Assembly (NCBI GenBank): GCA_958299035.1
Contig: CATQJL010000001.1
Span: 49,850,461 to 49,914,460, forward strand
Origin: Cylicocyclus nassatus
Lineage: Eukaryota; Nematoda; Chromadorea; Rhabditida; Strongylidae
Direction of reading: 5' to 3'
Length of the DNA: 64,000 nucleotides
In this document: positions 11,149-23,800 of the stretch, in pieces
Layout of the letters: each line of letters begins with the position of its first letter
How positions within the stretch are numbered: position 1 is the first letter of the stretch
Made by a program: the position numbers and the translations under genes
The notes under the pieces: generated by a model
What the model was told of the DNA's origin: nothing
Databases searched by the model: none
What the model saw: only the letters and a program-made list of their open reading frames with translations

Positions 11149-14100
11149 TTGAAGCCCGTTCAAAAATTTTAAGAACGGCCCCAAACGTACAAAAATCTAT
11201 TTCCCTGCCCGATCGAGTTGCCCTACGTGCCACTTACAGACAGATAGTAACTATTCAAAAAAGAAATTTATGCCCTATGTGCCGCTTGAAGACCGTTTGA
11301 AAATTGTAAGAACTGCCCCAAAGTACAAAAATTTATTTCCCTGCCCGATCGAGTTGCCCTACGTGCCGCTTACAGACCGATAGTAAGTATTCAAAAAGGA
11401 AATTTTGCCCTATATGCTTGAAGACCGTTTAAAAATTGTAAAAATTGCCCCAAACACACAAGAATCTGTTTCCCTGCGCGATCGAGTTGCCCTACGTGCC
11501 GCTTACAGACCGATAGTAACTATTCAAAAAAGAAATTTATGCCCTATGTGCCGCTTGAAGACCGTTTGAAAATTGTAAGAACTGCCCCAAAGTACAAAAA
11601 TTTATTTCCCTGCCCGATCGAGTTGCCCTACGTGCCGCTTACAGACCGATAGTAACTATTCAAAAAGGAAATTTTGCCCTATATGCCGCTTGAAGACCGT
11701 TTGAAAATTGTAAGAACTGCCCCAAACACACAAAAATCTGTTTCCCTGCCCGATCGAGTTGCCCTACGTGCCGCTTACAGACCGATTGTAACTATTCAAA
11801 AAAGAAATCTATGCCCTATGTGCCGCTTGAAGCCCCTTCAAGAATTTTAAGAACTGCCCCAAACGTACAAAAATCTATTTCCCTGCCCGATCGAGTTGCC
11901 CTACGTGCCGCTTACAGACCGATAGTAAGTATTCAAAAAGGAAATTTTGCCCTATATGCCGCTTGAAGACCGTTCAAAAATTATAAGAACTGCCCCAAAT
12001 ACACAAAAATCTGTTTCCCTGCCCGATCGAGTTGCCCTACGTGCCCCTTACAGACCGATAGTAAGTATTCAAAAAGGAAATTTTGCCCTATATGCCGCTT
12101 GAAGACCGTTTAAAAATTGTAAGAATTGCCCCAAACACACAAGAATCTGTTTCCCTGCGCGATCGAGTTGCCCTACGTGCCGCTTACAGACCGATAGTAA
12201 CTATTCAAAAAAGAAATTTATGCCCTATGTGCCGCTTGAAGACCGTTTGAAAATTGTAAGAACTGCCCCAAAGTACAAAAATTTATTTCCCTGCCCGATC
12301 GAGTTGCCCTACGTGCCGCTTACAGACCGATAGTAAGTATTCAAAAAGGAAATTTTGCCCTATATGCCGCTTGAAGACCGTTTAAAAATTATAAGAACTG
12401 CCCCAAATACACAAAAATCTGTTTCCCTGCCCGATCGAGTTGTCCTACGTGCCGCTTACAGACCGATAGTAACTATTCAAAAAGGAAATTTTGCCCTATA
12501 TGCCGCTTGAAGACCGTTTGAAAATTGTAAGAACTGCCCCAAACACACAAAAATCTGTTTCCCTGCCCGATCGAGTTACCCTACGTGCCGCTTACAGACC
12601 GATTGTAACTATTCAAAAAAGAAATCTATGCCCTATGTGCCGCTTGAAGCCCCTTCAAGAATTTTAAGAACTGCCCCAAACGTACAAAAATCTATTTCCC
12701 TGCCCGATCGAGTTGCCCTACGTGCCGCTTACAGACCGATAGTAAGTATTCAAAAAGGAAATTTTGCCCTATATGCCGCTTGAAGACCGTTCAAAAATTA
12801 TAAGAACTGCCCCAAATACACAAAAATCTGTTTCCCTGCCCGATCGAGTTGCCCTACGTGCCGCTTACAGACCGATAGTAACTATTCAAAAAAGAAATTT
12901 ATGCCCTATGTGCCGCTTGAAGACCGTTTGAAAATTGTAAGAACTGCCCCAAAGTACAAAAATTTATTTCCCTGCCCGATCGAGTTGCCCTACGTGCCGC
13001 TTACAGACCGATAGTAAGTATTCAAAAAGGAAATTTTGCCCTATATGCCGCTTGAAGACCGTTTAAAAATTGTAAGAATTGCCCCAAACACACAAGAATC
13101 TGTTTCCCTGCGCGATCGAGTTGCCCTACGTGCCGCTTACAGACCGATAGTAACTATTCAAAAAAGAAATTTATGCCCTATGTGCCGCTTGAAGACCGTT
13201 TGAAAATTGTAAGAACTGCCCCAAAGTACAAAAATTTATTTCCCTGCCCGATCGAGTTGCCCTACGTGCCGCTTACAGACCGATAGTAAGTATTCAAAAA
13301 GGAAATTTTGCCCTATATGCCGCTTGAAGACCGTTTAAAAATTATAAGAACTGCCCCAAATACACAAAAATCTGTTTCCCTGCCCGATCGAGTTGTCCTA
13401 CGTGCCGCTTACAGACCGATAGTAACTATTCAAAAAGGAAATTTTGCCCTATATGCCGCTTGAAGACCGTTTGAAAATTGTAAGAACTGCCCCAAACACA
13501 CAAAAATCTGTTTCCCTGCCCGATCGAGTTGCCCTACGTGCCGCTTACAGACCGATTGTAACTATTCAAAAAAGAAATCTATGCCCTATGTGCCGCTTGA
13601 AGCCCCTTCAAAAATTTTAAGAACTGCCCCAAACGTACAAAAATCTATTTCCCTGCCCGATCGAGTTGCCCTACGTGCCGCTTACAGACCGATAGTAAGT
13701 ATTCAAAAAGGAAATTTTGCCCTATATGCCGCTTGAAGACCGTTCAAAAATTATAAGAACTGCCCCAAATACACAAAAATCTGTTTCCCTGCCCGATCGA
13801 GTTGCCCTACGTGCCGCTTACAGACCGATAGTAACTATTCAAAAAAGAAATTTATGCCCTATGTGCCGCTTGAAGACCGTTTGAAAATTGTAAGAACTGC
13901 CCCAAAGTACAAAAATTTTTTTCCCTGCCCGATCGAGTTGCCCTACGTGCCGCTTACAGACCGATAGTAAGTATTCAAAAAGGAAATTTTGCCCTATATG
14001 CCGCTTGAAGACCGTTTAAAAATTGTAAGAATTGCCCCAAACACACAAGAATCTGTTTCCCTGCGCGATCGAGTTGCCCTACGTGCCGCTTACAGACCGA

Positions 14101-15913
14101 TAGTAACTATTCAAAAAAGAAATTTATGCCCTATGTGCCGCTTGAAGACCGTTTGAAAATTGTAAGAACTGCCCCAAAGTACAAAAATTTATTTCCCTGC
14201 CCGATCGAGTTGCCCTACGTGCCGCTTACAGACCGATAGTAAGTATTCAAAAAGGAAATTTTGCCCTATATGCCGCTTGAAGACCGTTTAAAAATTATAA
14301 GAACTGCCCCAAATACACAAAAATCTGTTTCCCTGCCCGATCGAGTTGTCCTACGTGCCGCTTACAGACCGATAGTAACTATTCAAAAAGGAAATTTTGC
14401 CCTATATGCCGCTTGAAGACCGTTTGAAAATTGTAAGAACTGCCCCAAACACACAAAAATCTGTTTCCCTGCCCGATCGAGTTGCCCTACGTGCCGCTTA
14501 CAGACCGATTGTAACTATTCAAAAAAGAAATCTATGCCCTATGTGCCGCTTGAAGCCCCTTCAAAAATTTTAAGAACTGCCCCAAACGTACAAAAATCTA
14601 TTTCCCTGCCCGATCGAGTTGCCCTACGTGCCGCTTACAGACCGATAGTAAGTATTCAAAAAGGAAATTTTGCCCTATATGCCGCTTGAAGACCGTTCAA
14701 AAATTATAAGAACTGCCCCAAATACACAAAAATCTGTTTCCCTGCCCGATCGAGTTGCCCTACGTGCCCCTTACAGACCGATAGTAAGTATTCAAAAAGG
14801 AAATTTTGCCCTATATGCCGCTTGAAGACCGTTTAAAAATTGTAAGAATTGCCCCAAACACACAAGAATCTGTTTCCCTGCGCGATCGAGTTGCCCTACG
14901 TGCCGCTCACAGACCGATAGTAACTATTCAAAAAAGAAATTTATGCCCTATGTGCCGCTTGAAGACCGTTTGAAAATTGTAAGAACTGCCCCAAAGTACA
15001 AAAATTTATTTCCCTGCCCGATCGAGTTGCCCTACGTGCCGCTTACAGACCGATAGTAAGTATTCAAAAAGGAAATTTTGCCCTATATGCCGCTTGAAGA
15101 CCGTTTAAAAATTATAAGAACTGCCCCAAATACACAAAAATCTGTTTCCCTGCCCGATCGAGTTGTCCTACGTGCCGCTTACAGACCGATAGTAACTATT
15201 CAAAAAAGAAATTTATGCCCTATGTGCCGCTTGAAGACCGTTTGAAAATTGTAAGAACTGCCCCAAAGTACAAAAATTTATTTCCCTGCCCGATCGAGTT
15301 GCCCTACGTGCCGCTTACAGACCGATAGTAAGTATTCAAAAAGGAAATTTTGCCCTATATGCCGCTTGAAGACCGTTCAAAAATTATAAGAGCTGCCCCA
15401 AACGTACAAAAATCTATTTCCCTGCCCGATCGAGTTGCCCTACGTGCCGCTTACAGACCGATAGTAACTATTCAAAAAGGAAATTTTGCCCTATATGCCG
15501 CTTGAAGACCGTTTGAAAATTGTAAGAACTGCCCCAAACACACAAAAATCTGTTTCCCTGCCCGATCGAGTTGCCCTACGTGCCTCTTACAGACCGATAG
15601 TAACTATTCAAAAAAGAAATTGATGCCCTATGTGCCGCTTGAAGACCGTTTGAAAATTGTAAGAACTGCCCCAAAGTACAAAAATTTATTTCCCTGCCCG
15701 ATCGAGTTGCCCTACGTGCCGCTTACAGACCGATAGTAACTATTTAAAAAAGAAATTTATGCCCTATGTGCCGCTTGAAGACCGTTTGAAAATTGTAAGA
15801 ACTGCCCCAAACACACAAAAATCTGCTTCCCTGCCCGATCGAGTTGCCCTACGTGCCGCTTACAGACCGATAGTAACTATTTAAAAAAGAAATCTATGCC
15901 CTATGTGCCGCTT

Positions 15914-16232
15914 CTCAGACAATCGCTGGGGGCAGGCGGGCACCGGAAAAATAGATTGCTGATTTCTCGCACCCCGCTCGCGGATTTTTTGCAAAGCAAT
16001 CAGGACTTTTCGGAAGACCGCTTGCTGAGTCAGCGGATTTTTGAGAGACCGCCTGTTGAATTTTTTTCGCTCTTTTCTTTTGCAGATATATTGCTGAATC
16101 TCTGAGAAATCGAGAATTCAGCAAGCGGTCTTCCGAAAAGTCCTGATTGCTTTGCAAAAAATCCGCGAGCGGGGTGCGAGAGATCAGCAATCTATTTTTC
16201 CGGTGCCCGCCTGCCCCCGGCGATTGTCTGAG
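15914..16232. mobile_element. 319-bp hairpin element, copy 4
   Basis: First member of a second subgroup. The left flank has TAACTATTTAAAAAAG; the right flank has AAGAACTGCCCC followed by CCCTTCCCGATCG and CTTACAAACCG. These linked flank variants are shared with copies 5 and 6 only. Confidence 0.8.
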
Positions 16233-18142
16233 TTGAAGCCCGTTCAAAAATTTTAAGAACTGCCCCAAACGTACAAAAATCTATTTCCCTTCCCGATCGA
16301 GTTGCCCTACGTGCCGCTTACAAACCGATAGTAACTATTCAAAAAGGAAATTTTGCCCTATATGCCGCTTGAAGACCGTTTGAAAATTGTAAGAACTGCC
16401 CCAAACACACAAAAATCTGTTTCCCTGCCCGATCGAGTTGCCCTACGTGCCGCTTACAGACCGATTGTAACTATTCAAAAAAGAAATCTATGCCCTATGT
16501 GCCGCTTGAAGCCCCTTCAAGAATTTTAAGAACTGCCCCAAACGTACAAAAATCTATTTCCCTGCCCGATCGAGTTGCCCTACGTGCCGCTTACAGACCG
16601 ATAGTAAGTATTCAAAAAGGAAATTTTGCCCTATATGCCGCTTGAAGACCGTTTAAAAATTATAAGAACTGCCCCAAATACACAAAAATCTGTTTCCCTG
16701 CCCGATCGAGTTGCCCTACGTGCCGCTTACAGACCGATAGTAAGTATTCAAAAAGGAAATTTTGCCCTATATGCCGCTTGAAGACCGTTTAAAAATTGTA
16801 AGAATTGCCCCAAACACACAAGAATCTGTTTCCCTGCGCGATCGAGTTGCCCTACGTGCCGCTTACAGACCGATAGTAACTATTCAAAAAAGAAATTTAT
16901 GCCCTATGTGCCGCTTGAAGACCGTTTGAAAATTGTAAGAACTGCCCCAAAGTACAAAAATTTATTTCCCTGCCCGATCGAGTTACCCTACGTGCCGCTT
17001 ACAGACCGATAGTAAGTATTCAAAAAGGAAATTTTGCCCTATATGCCGCTTGAAGACCGTTTAAAAATTATAAGAACTGCCCCAAATACACAAAAATCTG
17101 TTTCCCTGCCCGATCGAGTTGCCCTACGTGCCTCTTACAGACCGATAGTAACTATTTAAAAAAGAAATTTATGCCCTATGTGCCGCTTGAAGACCGTTTG
17201 AAAATTGTAAGAATTGCCCCAAACACACAAGAATCTGTTTCCCTGCGCGATCGAGTTGCCCTACGTGCCGCTTACAGACCGATAGTAAGTATTTAAAAAG
17301 GAAATTTTGCCCTATATGCCGCTTGAAGACCGTTTAAAAATTATAAGAACTGCCCCAAATACACAAAAATCTGTTTCCCTGCCCGATCGAGTTGTCCTAC
17401 GTGCCGCTTACAGACCGATAGTAACTATTCAAAAAAGAAATTTATGCCCTATGTGCCGCTTGAAGACCGTTTGAAAATTGTAAGAACTGCCCCAAAGTAC
17501 AAAAATTTATTTCCCTGCCCGATCGAGTTGCCCTACGTGCCGCTTACAGACCGATAGTAAGTATTCAAAAAGGAAATTTTGCCCTATATGCCGCTTGAAG
17601 ACCGTTCAAAAATTATAAGAGCTGGCCCAAACGTACAAAAATCTATTTCCCTGCCCGATCGAGTTGCCCTACGTGCCGCTTACAGACCGATAGTAACTAT
17701 TCAAAAAGGAAATTTTGCCCTATATGCCGCTTGAAGACCGTTTGAAAATTGTAAGAACTGCCCCAAACACACAAAAATCTGTTTCCCTGCCCGATCGAGT
17801 TGCCCTACGTGCCTCTTACAGACCGATAGTAACTATTCAAAAAAGAAATTGATGCCCTATGTGCCGCTTGAAGACCGTTTGAAAATTGTAAGAACTGCCC
17901 CAAAGTACAAAAATTTATTTCCCTGCCCGATCGAGTTGCCCTACGTGCCGCTTACAGACCGATAGTAACTATTTAAAAAAGAAATTTATGCCCTATGTGC
18001 CGCTTGAAGACCGTTTGAAAATTGTAAGAACTGCCCCAAACACACAAAAATCTGCTTCCCTGCCCGATCGAGTTGCCCTACGTGCCGCTTACAGACCGAT
18101 AGTAACTATTTAAAAAAGAAATCTATGCCCTATGTGCCGCTT

Positions 18143-18461
18143 CTCAGACAATCGCTGGGGGCAGGCGGGCACCGGAAAAATAGATTGCTGATTTCTCGCA
18201 CCCCGCTCGCGGATTTTTTGCAAAGCAATCAGGACTTTTCGGAAGACCGCTTGCTGAGTCAGCGGATTTTTGAGAGACCGCCTGTTGAATTTTTTTCGCT
18301 CTTTTCTTTTGCAGATATATTGCTGAATCTCTGAGAAATCGAGAATTCAGCAAGCGGTCTTCCGAAAAGTCCTGATTGCTTTGCAAAAAATCCGCGAGCG
18401 GGGTGCGAGAGATCAGCAATCTATTTTTCCGGTGCCCGCCTGCCCCCGGCGATTGTCTGAG
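18143..18461. mobile_element. 319-bp hairpin element, copy 5
   Basis: Lies 2,229 bp after copy 4 with the same flank variants (CCCTTCCCGATCG, CTTACAAACCG). It marks the second repeat of a higher-order block. Confidence 0.8.
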
Positions 18462-20507
18462 TTGAAGCCCGTTCAAAAATTTTAAGAACTGCCCCAAACG
18501 TACAAAAATCTATTTCCCTTCCCGATCGAGTTGCCCTACGTGCCGCTTACAAACCGATAGTAACTATTCAAAAAGGAAATTTTGCCCTATATGCCGCTTG
18601 AAGACCGTTTGAAAATTGTAAGAACTGCCCCAAACACACAAAAATCTGTTTCCCTGCCCGATCGAGTTGCCCTACGTGCCGCTTACAGACCGATTGTAAC
18701 TATTCAAAAAAGAAATCTATGCCCTATGTGCCGCTTGAAGCCCCTTCAAGAATTTTAAGAACTGCCCCAAACGTACAAAAATCTATTTCCCTGCCCGATC
18801 GAGTTGCCCTACGTGCCGCTTACAGACCGATAGTAAGTATTCAAAAAGGAAATTTTGCCCTATATGCCGCTTGAAGACCGTTTAAAAATTATAAGAACTG
18901 CCCCAAATACACAAAAATCTGTTTCCCTGCCCGATCGAGTTGCCCTACGTGCCGCTTACAGACCGATAGTAAGTATTCAAAAAGGAAATTTTGCCCTATA
19001 TGCCGCTTGAAGACCGTTTAAAAATTATAAGAACTGCCCCAAATACACAAAAATCTGTTTCCCTGCCCGATCGAGTTGCCCTACGTGCCGCTTACAGACC
19101 GATAGTAAGTATTCAAAAAGGAAATTTTGCCCTATATGCCGCTTGAAGACCGTTTAAAAATTGTAAGAATTGCCCCAAACACACAAGAATCTGTTTCCCT
19201 GCGCGATCGAGTTGCCCTACGTGCCGCTTACAGACCGATAGTAACTATTCAAAAAAGAAATTTATGCCCTATGTGCCGCTTGAAGACCGTTTGAAAATTG
19301 TAAGAACTGCCCCAAAGTACAAAAATTTATTTCCCTGCCCGATCGAGTTACCCTACGTGCCGCTTACAGACCGATAGTAAGTATTCAAAAAGGAAATTTT
19401 GCCCTATATGCCGCTTGAAGACCGTTTAAAAATTATAAGAACTGCCCCAAATACACAAAAATCTGTTTCCCTGCCCGATCGAGTTGCCCTACGTGCCTCT
19501 TACAGACCGATAGTAACTATTTAAAAAAGAAATTTATGCCCTATGTGCCGCTTGAAGACCGTTTGAAAATTGTAAGAATTGCCCCAAACACACAAGAATC
19601 TGTTTCCCTGCGCGATCGAGTTGCCCTACGTGCCGCTTACAGACCGATAGTAAGTATTTAAAAAGGAAATTTTGCCCTATATGCCGCTTGAAGACCGTTT
19701 AAAAATTATAAGAACTGCCCCAAATACACAAAAATCTGTTTCCCTGCCCGATCGAGTTGTCCTACGTGCCGCTTACAGACCGATAGTAACTATTCAAAAA
19801 AGAAATTTATGCCCTATGTGCCGCTTGAAGACCGTTTGAAAATTGTAAGAACTGCCCCAAAGTACAAAAATTTATTTCCCTGCCCGATCGAGTTGCCCTA
19901 CGTGCCGCTTACAGACCGATAGTAAGTATTCAAAAAGGAAATTTTGCCCTATATGCCGCTTGAAGACCGTTCAAAAATTATAAGAGCTGGCCCAAACGTA
20001 CAAAAATCTATTTCCCTGCCCGATCGAGTTGCCCTACGTGCCGCTTACAGACCGATAGTAACTATTCAAAAAGGAAATTTTGCCCTATATGCCGCTTGAA
20101 GACCGTTTGAAAATTGTAAGAACTGCCCCAAACACACAAAAATCTGTTTCCCTGCCCGATCGAGTTGCCCTACGTGCCTCTTACAGACCGATAGTAACTA
20201 TTCAAAAAAGAAATTGATGCCCTATGTGCCGCTTGAAGACCGTTTGAAAATTGTAAGAACTGCCCCAAAGTACAAAAATTTATTTCCCTGCCCGATCGAG
20301 TTGCCCTACGTGCCGCTTACAGACCGATAGTAACTATTTAAAAAAGAAATTTATGCCCTATGTGCCGCTTGAAGACCGTTTGAAAATTGTAAGAACTGCC
20401 CCAAACACACAAAAATCTGCTTCCCTGCCCGATCGAGTTGCCCTACGTGCCGCTTACAGACCGATAGTAACTATTTAAAAAAGAAATCTATGCCCTATGT
20501 GCCGCTT

Positions 20508-20826
20508 CTCAGACAATCGCTGGGGGCAGGCGGGCACCGGAAAAATAGATTGCTGATTTCTCGCACCCCGCTCGCGGATTTTTTGCAAAGCAATCAGGAC
20601 TTTTCGGAAGACCGCTTGCTGAGTCAGCGGATTTTTGAGAGACCGCCTGTTGAATTTTTTTCGCTCTTTTCTTTTGCAGATATATTGCTGAATCTCTGAG
20701 AAATCGAGAATTCAGCAAGCGGTCTTCCGAAAAGTCCTGATTGCTTTGCAAAAAATCCGCGAGCGGGGTGCGAGAGATCAGCAATCTATTTTTCCGGTGC
20801 CCGCCTGCCCCCGGCGATTGTCTGAG
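20508..20826. mobile_element. 319-bp hairpin element, copy 6
   Basis: Lies 2,365 bp after copy 5, about one monomer longer than the 4-to-5 spacing. The extra monomer lies near 18961-19100. Flank variants match copies 4 and 5. Confidence 0.8.
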
Positions 20827-23800
20827 TTGAAGCCCGTTCAAAAATTTTAAGAACTGCCCCAAACGTACAAAAATCTATTTCCCTTCCCGATCGAGTTGCC
20901 CTACGTGCCGCTTACAAACCGATAGTAACTATTCAAAAAGGAAATTTTGCCCTATATGCCGCTTGAAGACCGTTTGAAAATTGTAAGAACTGCCCCAAAC
21001 ACACAAAAATCTGTTTCCCTGCCCGATCGAGTTGCCCTACGTGCCGCTTACAGACCGATTGTAACTATTCAAAAAAGAAATCTATGCCCTATGTGCCGCT
21101 TGAAGCCCCTTCAAGAATTTTAAGAACTGCCCCAAACGTACAAAAATCTATTTCCCTGCCCGATCGAGTTGCCCTACGTGCCGCTTACAGACCGATAGTA
21201 AGTATTCAAAAAGGAAATTTTGCCCTATATGCCGCTTGAAGACCGTTTAAAAATTATAAGAACTGCCCCAAATACACAAAAATCTGTTTCCCTGCCCGAT
21301 CGAGTTGCCCTACGTGCCGCTTACAGACCGATAGTAAGTATTCAAAAAGGAAATTTTGCCCTATATGCCGCTTGAAGACCGTTTAAAAATTGTAAGAATT
21401 GCCCCAAACACACAAGAATCTGTTTCCCTGCGCGATCGAGTTGCCCTACGTGCCGCTTACAGACCGATAGTAACTATTCAAAAAAGAAATTTATGCCCTA
21501 TGTGCCGCTTGAAGACCGTTTGAAAATTGTAAGAACTGCCCCAAAGTACAAAAATTTATTTCCCTGCCCGATCGAGTTACCCTACGTGCCGCTTACAGAC
21601 CGATAGTAAGTATTCAAAAAGGAAATTTTGCCCTATATGCCGCTTGAAGACCGTTTAAAAATTATAAGAACTGCCCCAAATACACAAAAATCTGTTTCCC
21701 TGCCCGATCGAGTTGCCCTACGTGCCTCTTACAGACCGATAGTAACTATTTAAAAAAGAAATTTATGCCCTATGTGCCGCTTGAAGACCGTTTGAAAATT
21801 GTAAGAATTGCCCCAAACACACAAGAATCTGTTTCCCTGCGCGATCGAGTTGCCCTACGTGCCGCTTACAGACCGATAGTAACTATTCCTTGACACTCGC
21901 TCGTAGGCCTTGACACTCGCTCGTAGGCCTTGACACTCGCTCGTAGGCCTTAACACTCGCTCGTAGGCCTTGATACTCGCTCGTAGGCCTTGACACTCGC
22001 TCGTAGGCCTTGACACTCGCTCGTAGGCCTTGACACTCACTCGTAGGCCTTGACACTCGCTCGTAGGCCTTGACACTCGCTCGTAGGCCTTGACACTCGC
22101 TCGTAGGCCTTGACACTCGCTCGTAGGCCTTGACACTCGCTCGTAGGCCTTGACACTCGCTCGTAGGCCTTGACACTCACTCGTAGGCCTTGACACTCGC
22201 TCGTAGGCCTTGACACTCGCTCGTAGGCCTTGACACTCGCTCGTAGGCCTTGACACTCGCTCGTAGGCCTTGACACTCGCTCGTAGGCCTTGACACTCGC
22301 TCGTAGGCCTTGACACTCACTCGTAGGCCTTGACACTCGCTCGTAGGCCTTGACACTCGCTCGTAGGCCTTGACACTCACTCGTAGGCCTTGACACTCAC
22401 TCGTAGGCCTTGACACTCATTCGTGGGCCTTGACACTCATTCGTAGGCCTTGACACTCGCTCGTAGGCCTTGACACTCATTCGTAGGCCTTGACACTCGC
22501 TCGTAGGCCTTGACACTCGCTCGTAGGCCTTGACACTCGCTCGTAGGCCTTGACACTCGCTCGTAGGCCTTGACACTCATTCGTGGGCCTTGACACTCAT
22601 TCGTAGGCCTTGACACTCGCTCGTAGGCCTTGACACTCATTCGTGGGCCTTGACACTCGCTCGTAGGCCTTGACACTCATTCGTAGGCCTTGACACTCAC
22701 TCGTAGGCCTTGACACTCGCTCGTAGGCCTTGACACTCATTCGTAGGCCTTCACACTCGCTCGTAGGCCTTGACACTCGCTCGTAGGCCTTGACACTCGC
22801 TCGTAGGCCTTGACACTCGCTCGTAGGCCTTGACACTCATTCGTAGGCCTTGACACTCATTCGTAGGCCTTGACACTCACTCGTAGGCCTTGACACTCAT
22901 TCGTGGGCCTTGACACTCATTCGTAGGCCTTGACACTCGCTCGTAGGCCTTGACACTCATTCGTAGGCCTTGACACTCACTCGTAGGCCTTGACACTCGC
23001 TCGTAGGCCTTGACACTCGCTCGTAGGCCTTGACACTCGCTCGTAGGCCTTGACACTCGCTCGTAGGCCTTGACACTCGCTCGTAGGCCTTGACACTCGC
23101 TCGTAGGCCTTGACACTCGCTCGTAGGCCTTGACACTCGCTCGTAGGCCTTGACACTTGCTCGTAGGCCTTGACACTCGCTCGTAGGCCTTGACACTCGC
23201 TCGTAGGCCTTGACACTCATTCGTAGGCCTTGACACTCGCTCGTAGGCCTTGACACTCATTCGTAGGCCTTGACACTCGCTCGTAGGCCTTGACACTCAT
23301 TCGTAGGCCTTGACACTCACTCGTAGGCCTTGACACTCGCTCGTAGGCTTTGACACTCATTCGTAGGCCTTGACACTCGCTCGTAGGCCTTGACACTCAT
23401 TCGTAGGCCTTGACACTCGCTCGTAGGCCTTGACACTCGCCCGCAGGCCTTGATACTCGCTCGTAGGCCTTGACACTCATTCATAGGCCTTGACACTCAT
23501 TCGTAGGCCTTGACACTCATTCGTAGGCCTTGACACTCGCTCGTAGGCCTTGACACTCGCTCGTAGGCCTTGACACTCGCCCGTAGGCCTTGACACTCGC
23601 TCGTAGGCCTTGACACTCGCTCGTAGGCCTTGACACTCGCTCGTAGGCCTTGACACTCGCTCGTAGGCCTTGACACTCATTCATAGGCCTTGACACTCGC
23701 TCGTAGGCCTTGACACTCATTCGTAGGCCTTGACACTCGCTCGTAGGCCTTGACACTCGCTCGTAGGCCTTGACACTCGCTCGTAGGCCTTGACACTCAT

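Larger units (their letters stand above)
15914..21870 (+). repeat. Higher-order repeat of about 2.23-2.37 kb within the 137-bp array
   Basis: Three successive blocks each start with a hairpin element and continue with the same ordered series of monomer variants, including CCCTTCCCGATCG, CGATTGTAAC, GAGTTACCC and TGCCTCTTACAG. The third is cut short by the junction with the 20-bp satellite. Earlier in the array shorter higher-order periods are visible: the CGATTGTAAC marker recurs after about 5 monomers (8465 to about 9145) and about 7 monomers (about 12600, 13555, 14512). Confidence 0.8.
3803..21888 (+). repeat. 137-bp satellite array (about 118 monomers)
   Basis: Successive CCCTGC[C/G]CGATCGAG landmarks lie exactly 137 bp apart (3835, 3972, 4109, 4246). 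The first unit, from about 3803, is degenerate; the array stops at 21888 against a different satellite. The monomer contains an internal 25-bp near-duplicate, TGCCCTACGTGCCGCTTACA versus TGCCCTATGTGCCGCTTGAA, spaced 52 bp apart. Linked variant classes are visible: units with CACAAGAATCTG are followed by CCCTGCGCGATCG, while units with GTACAAAAATTTATTT, CGTACAAAAATCTATTT or ACACAAAAATCTG are followed by CCCTGCCCGATCG. A further class carries GAAGCCCCTTCAAGAATTTT. Because 137 is not a multiple of three, the frame is lost each unit and the array is not coding. Six 319-bp insertions interrupt it. The count of about 118 is array length minus insertions, divided by 137. Confidence 0.95.

Noticed and set aside
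6764..20862. Recurrent 69-residue plus-strand and 117-residue minus-strand ORFs in the hairpin elements
   Set aside because: The two share the same peptide because they read the inverted arms of one hairpin. They end in satellite or loop sequence and show no known domain.
3803..21888. CRISPR-like array of regular repeats
   Set aside because: There are no conserved repeats alternating with unique spacers; the whole 137 bp is repeated. The genome is eukaryotic and no cas genes are present.
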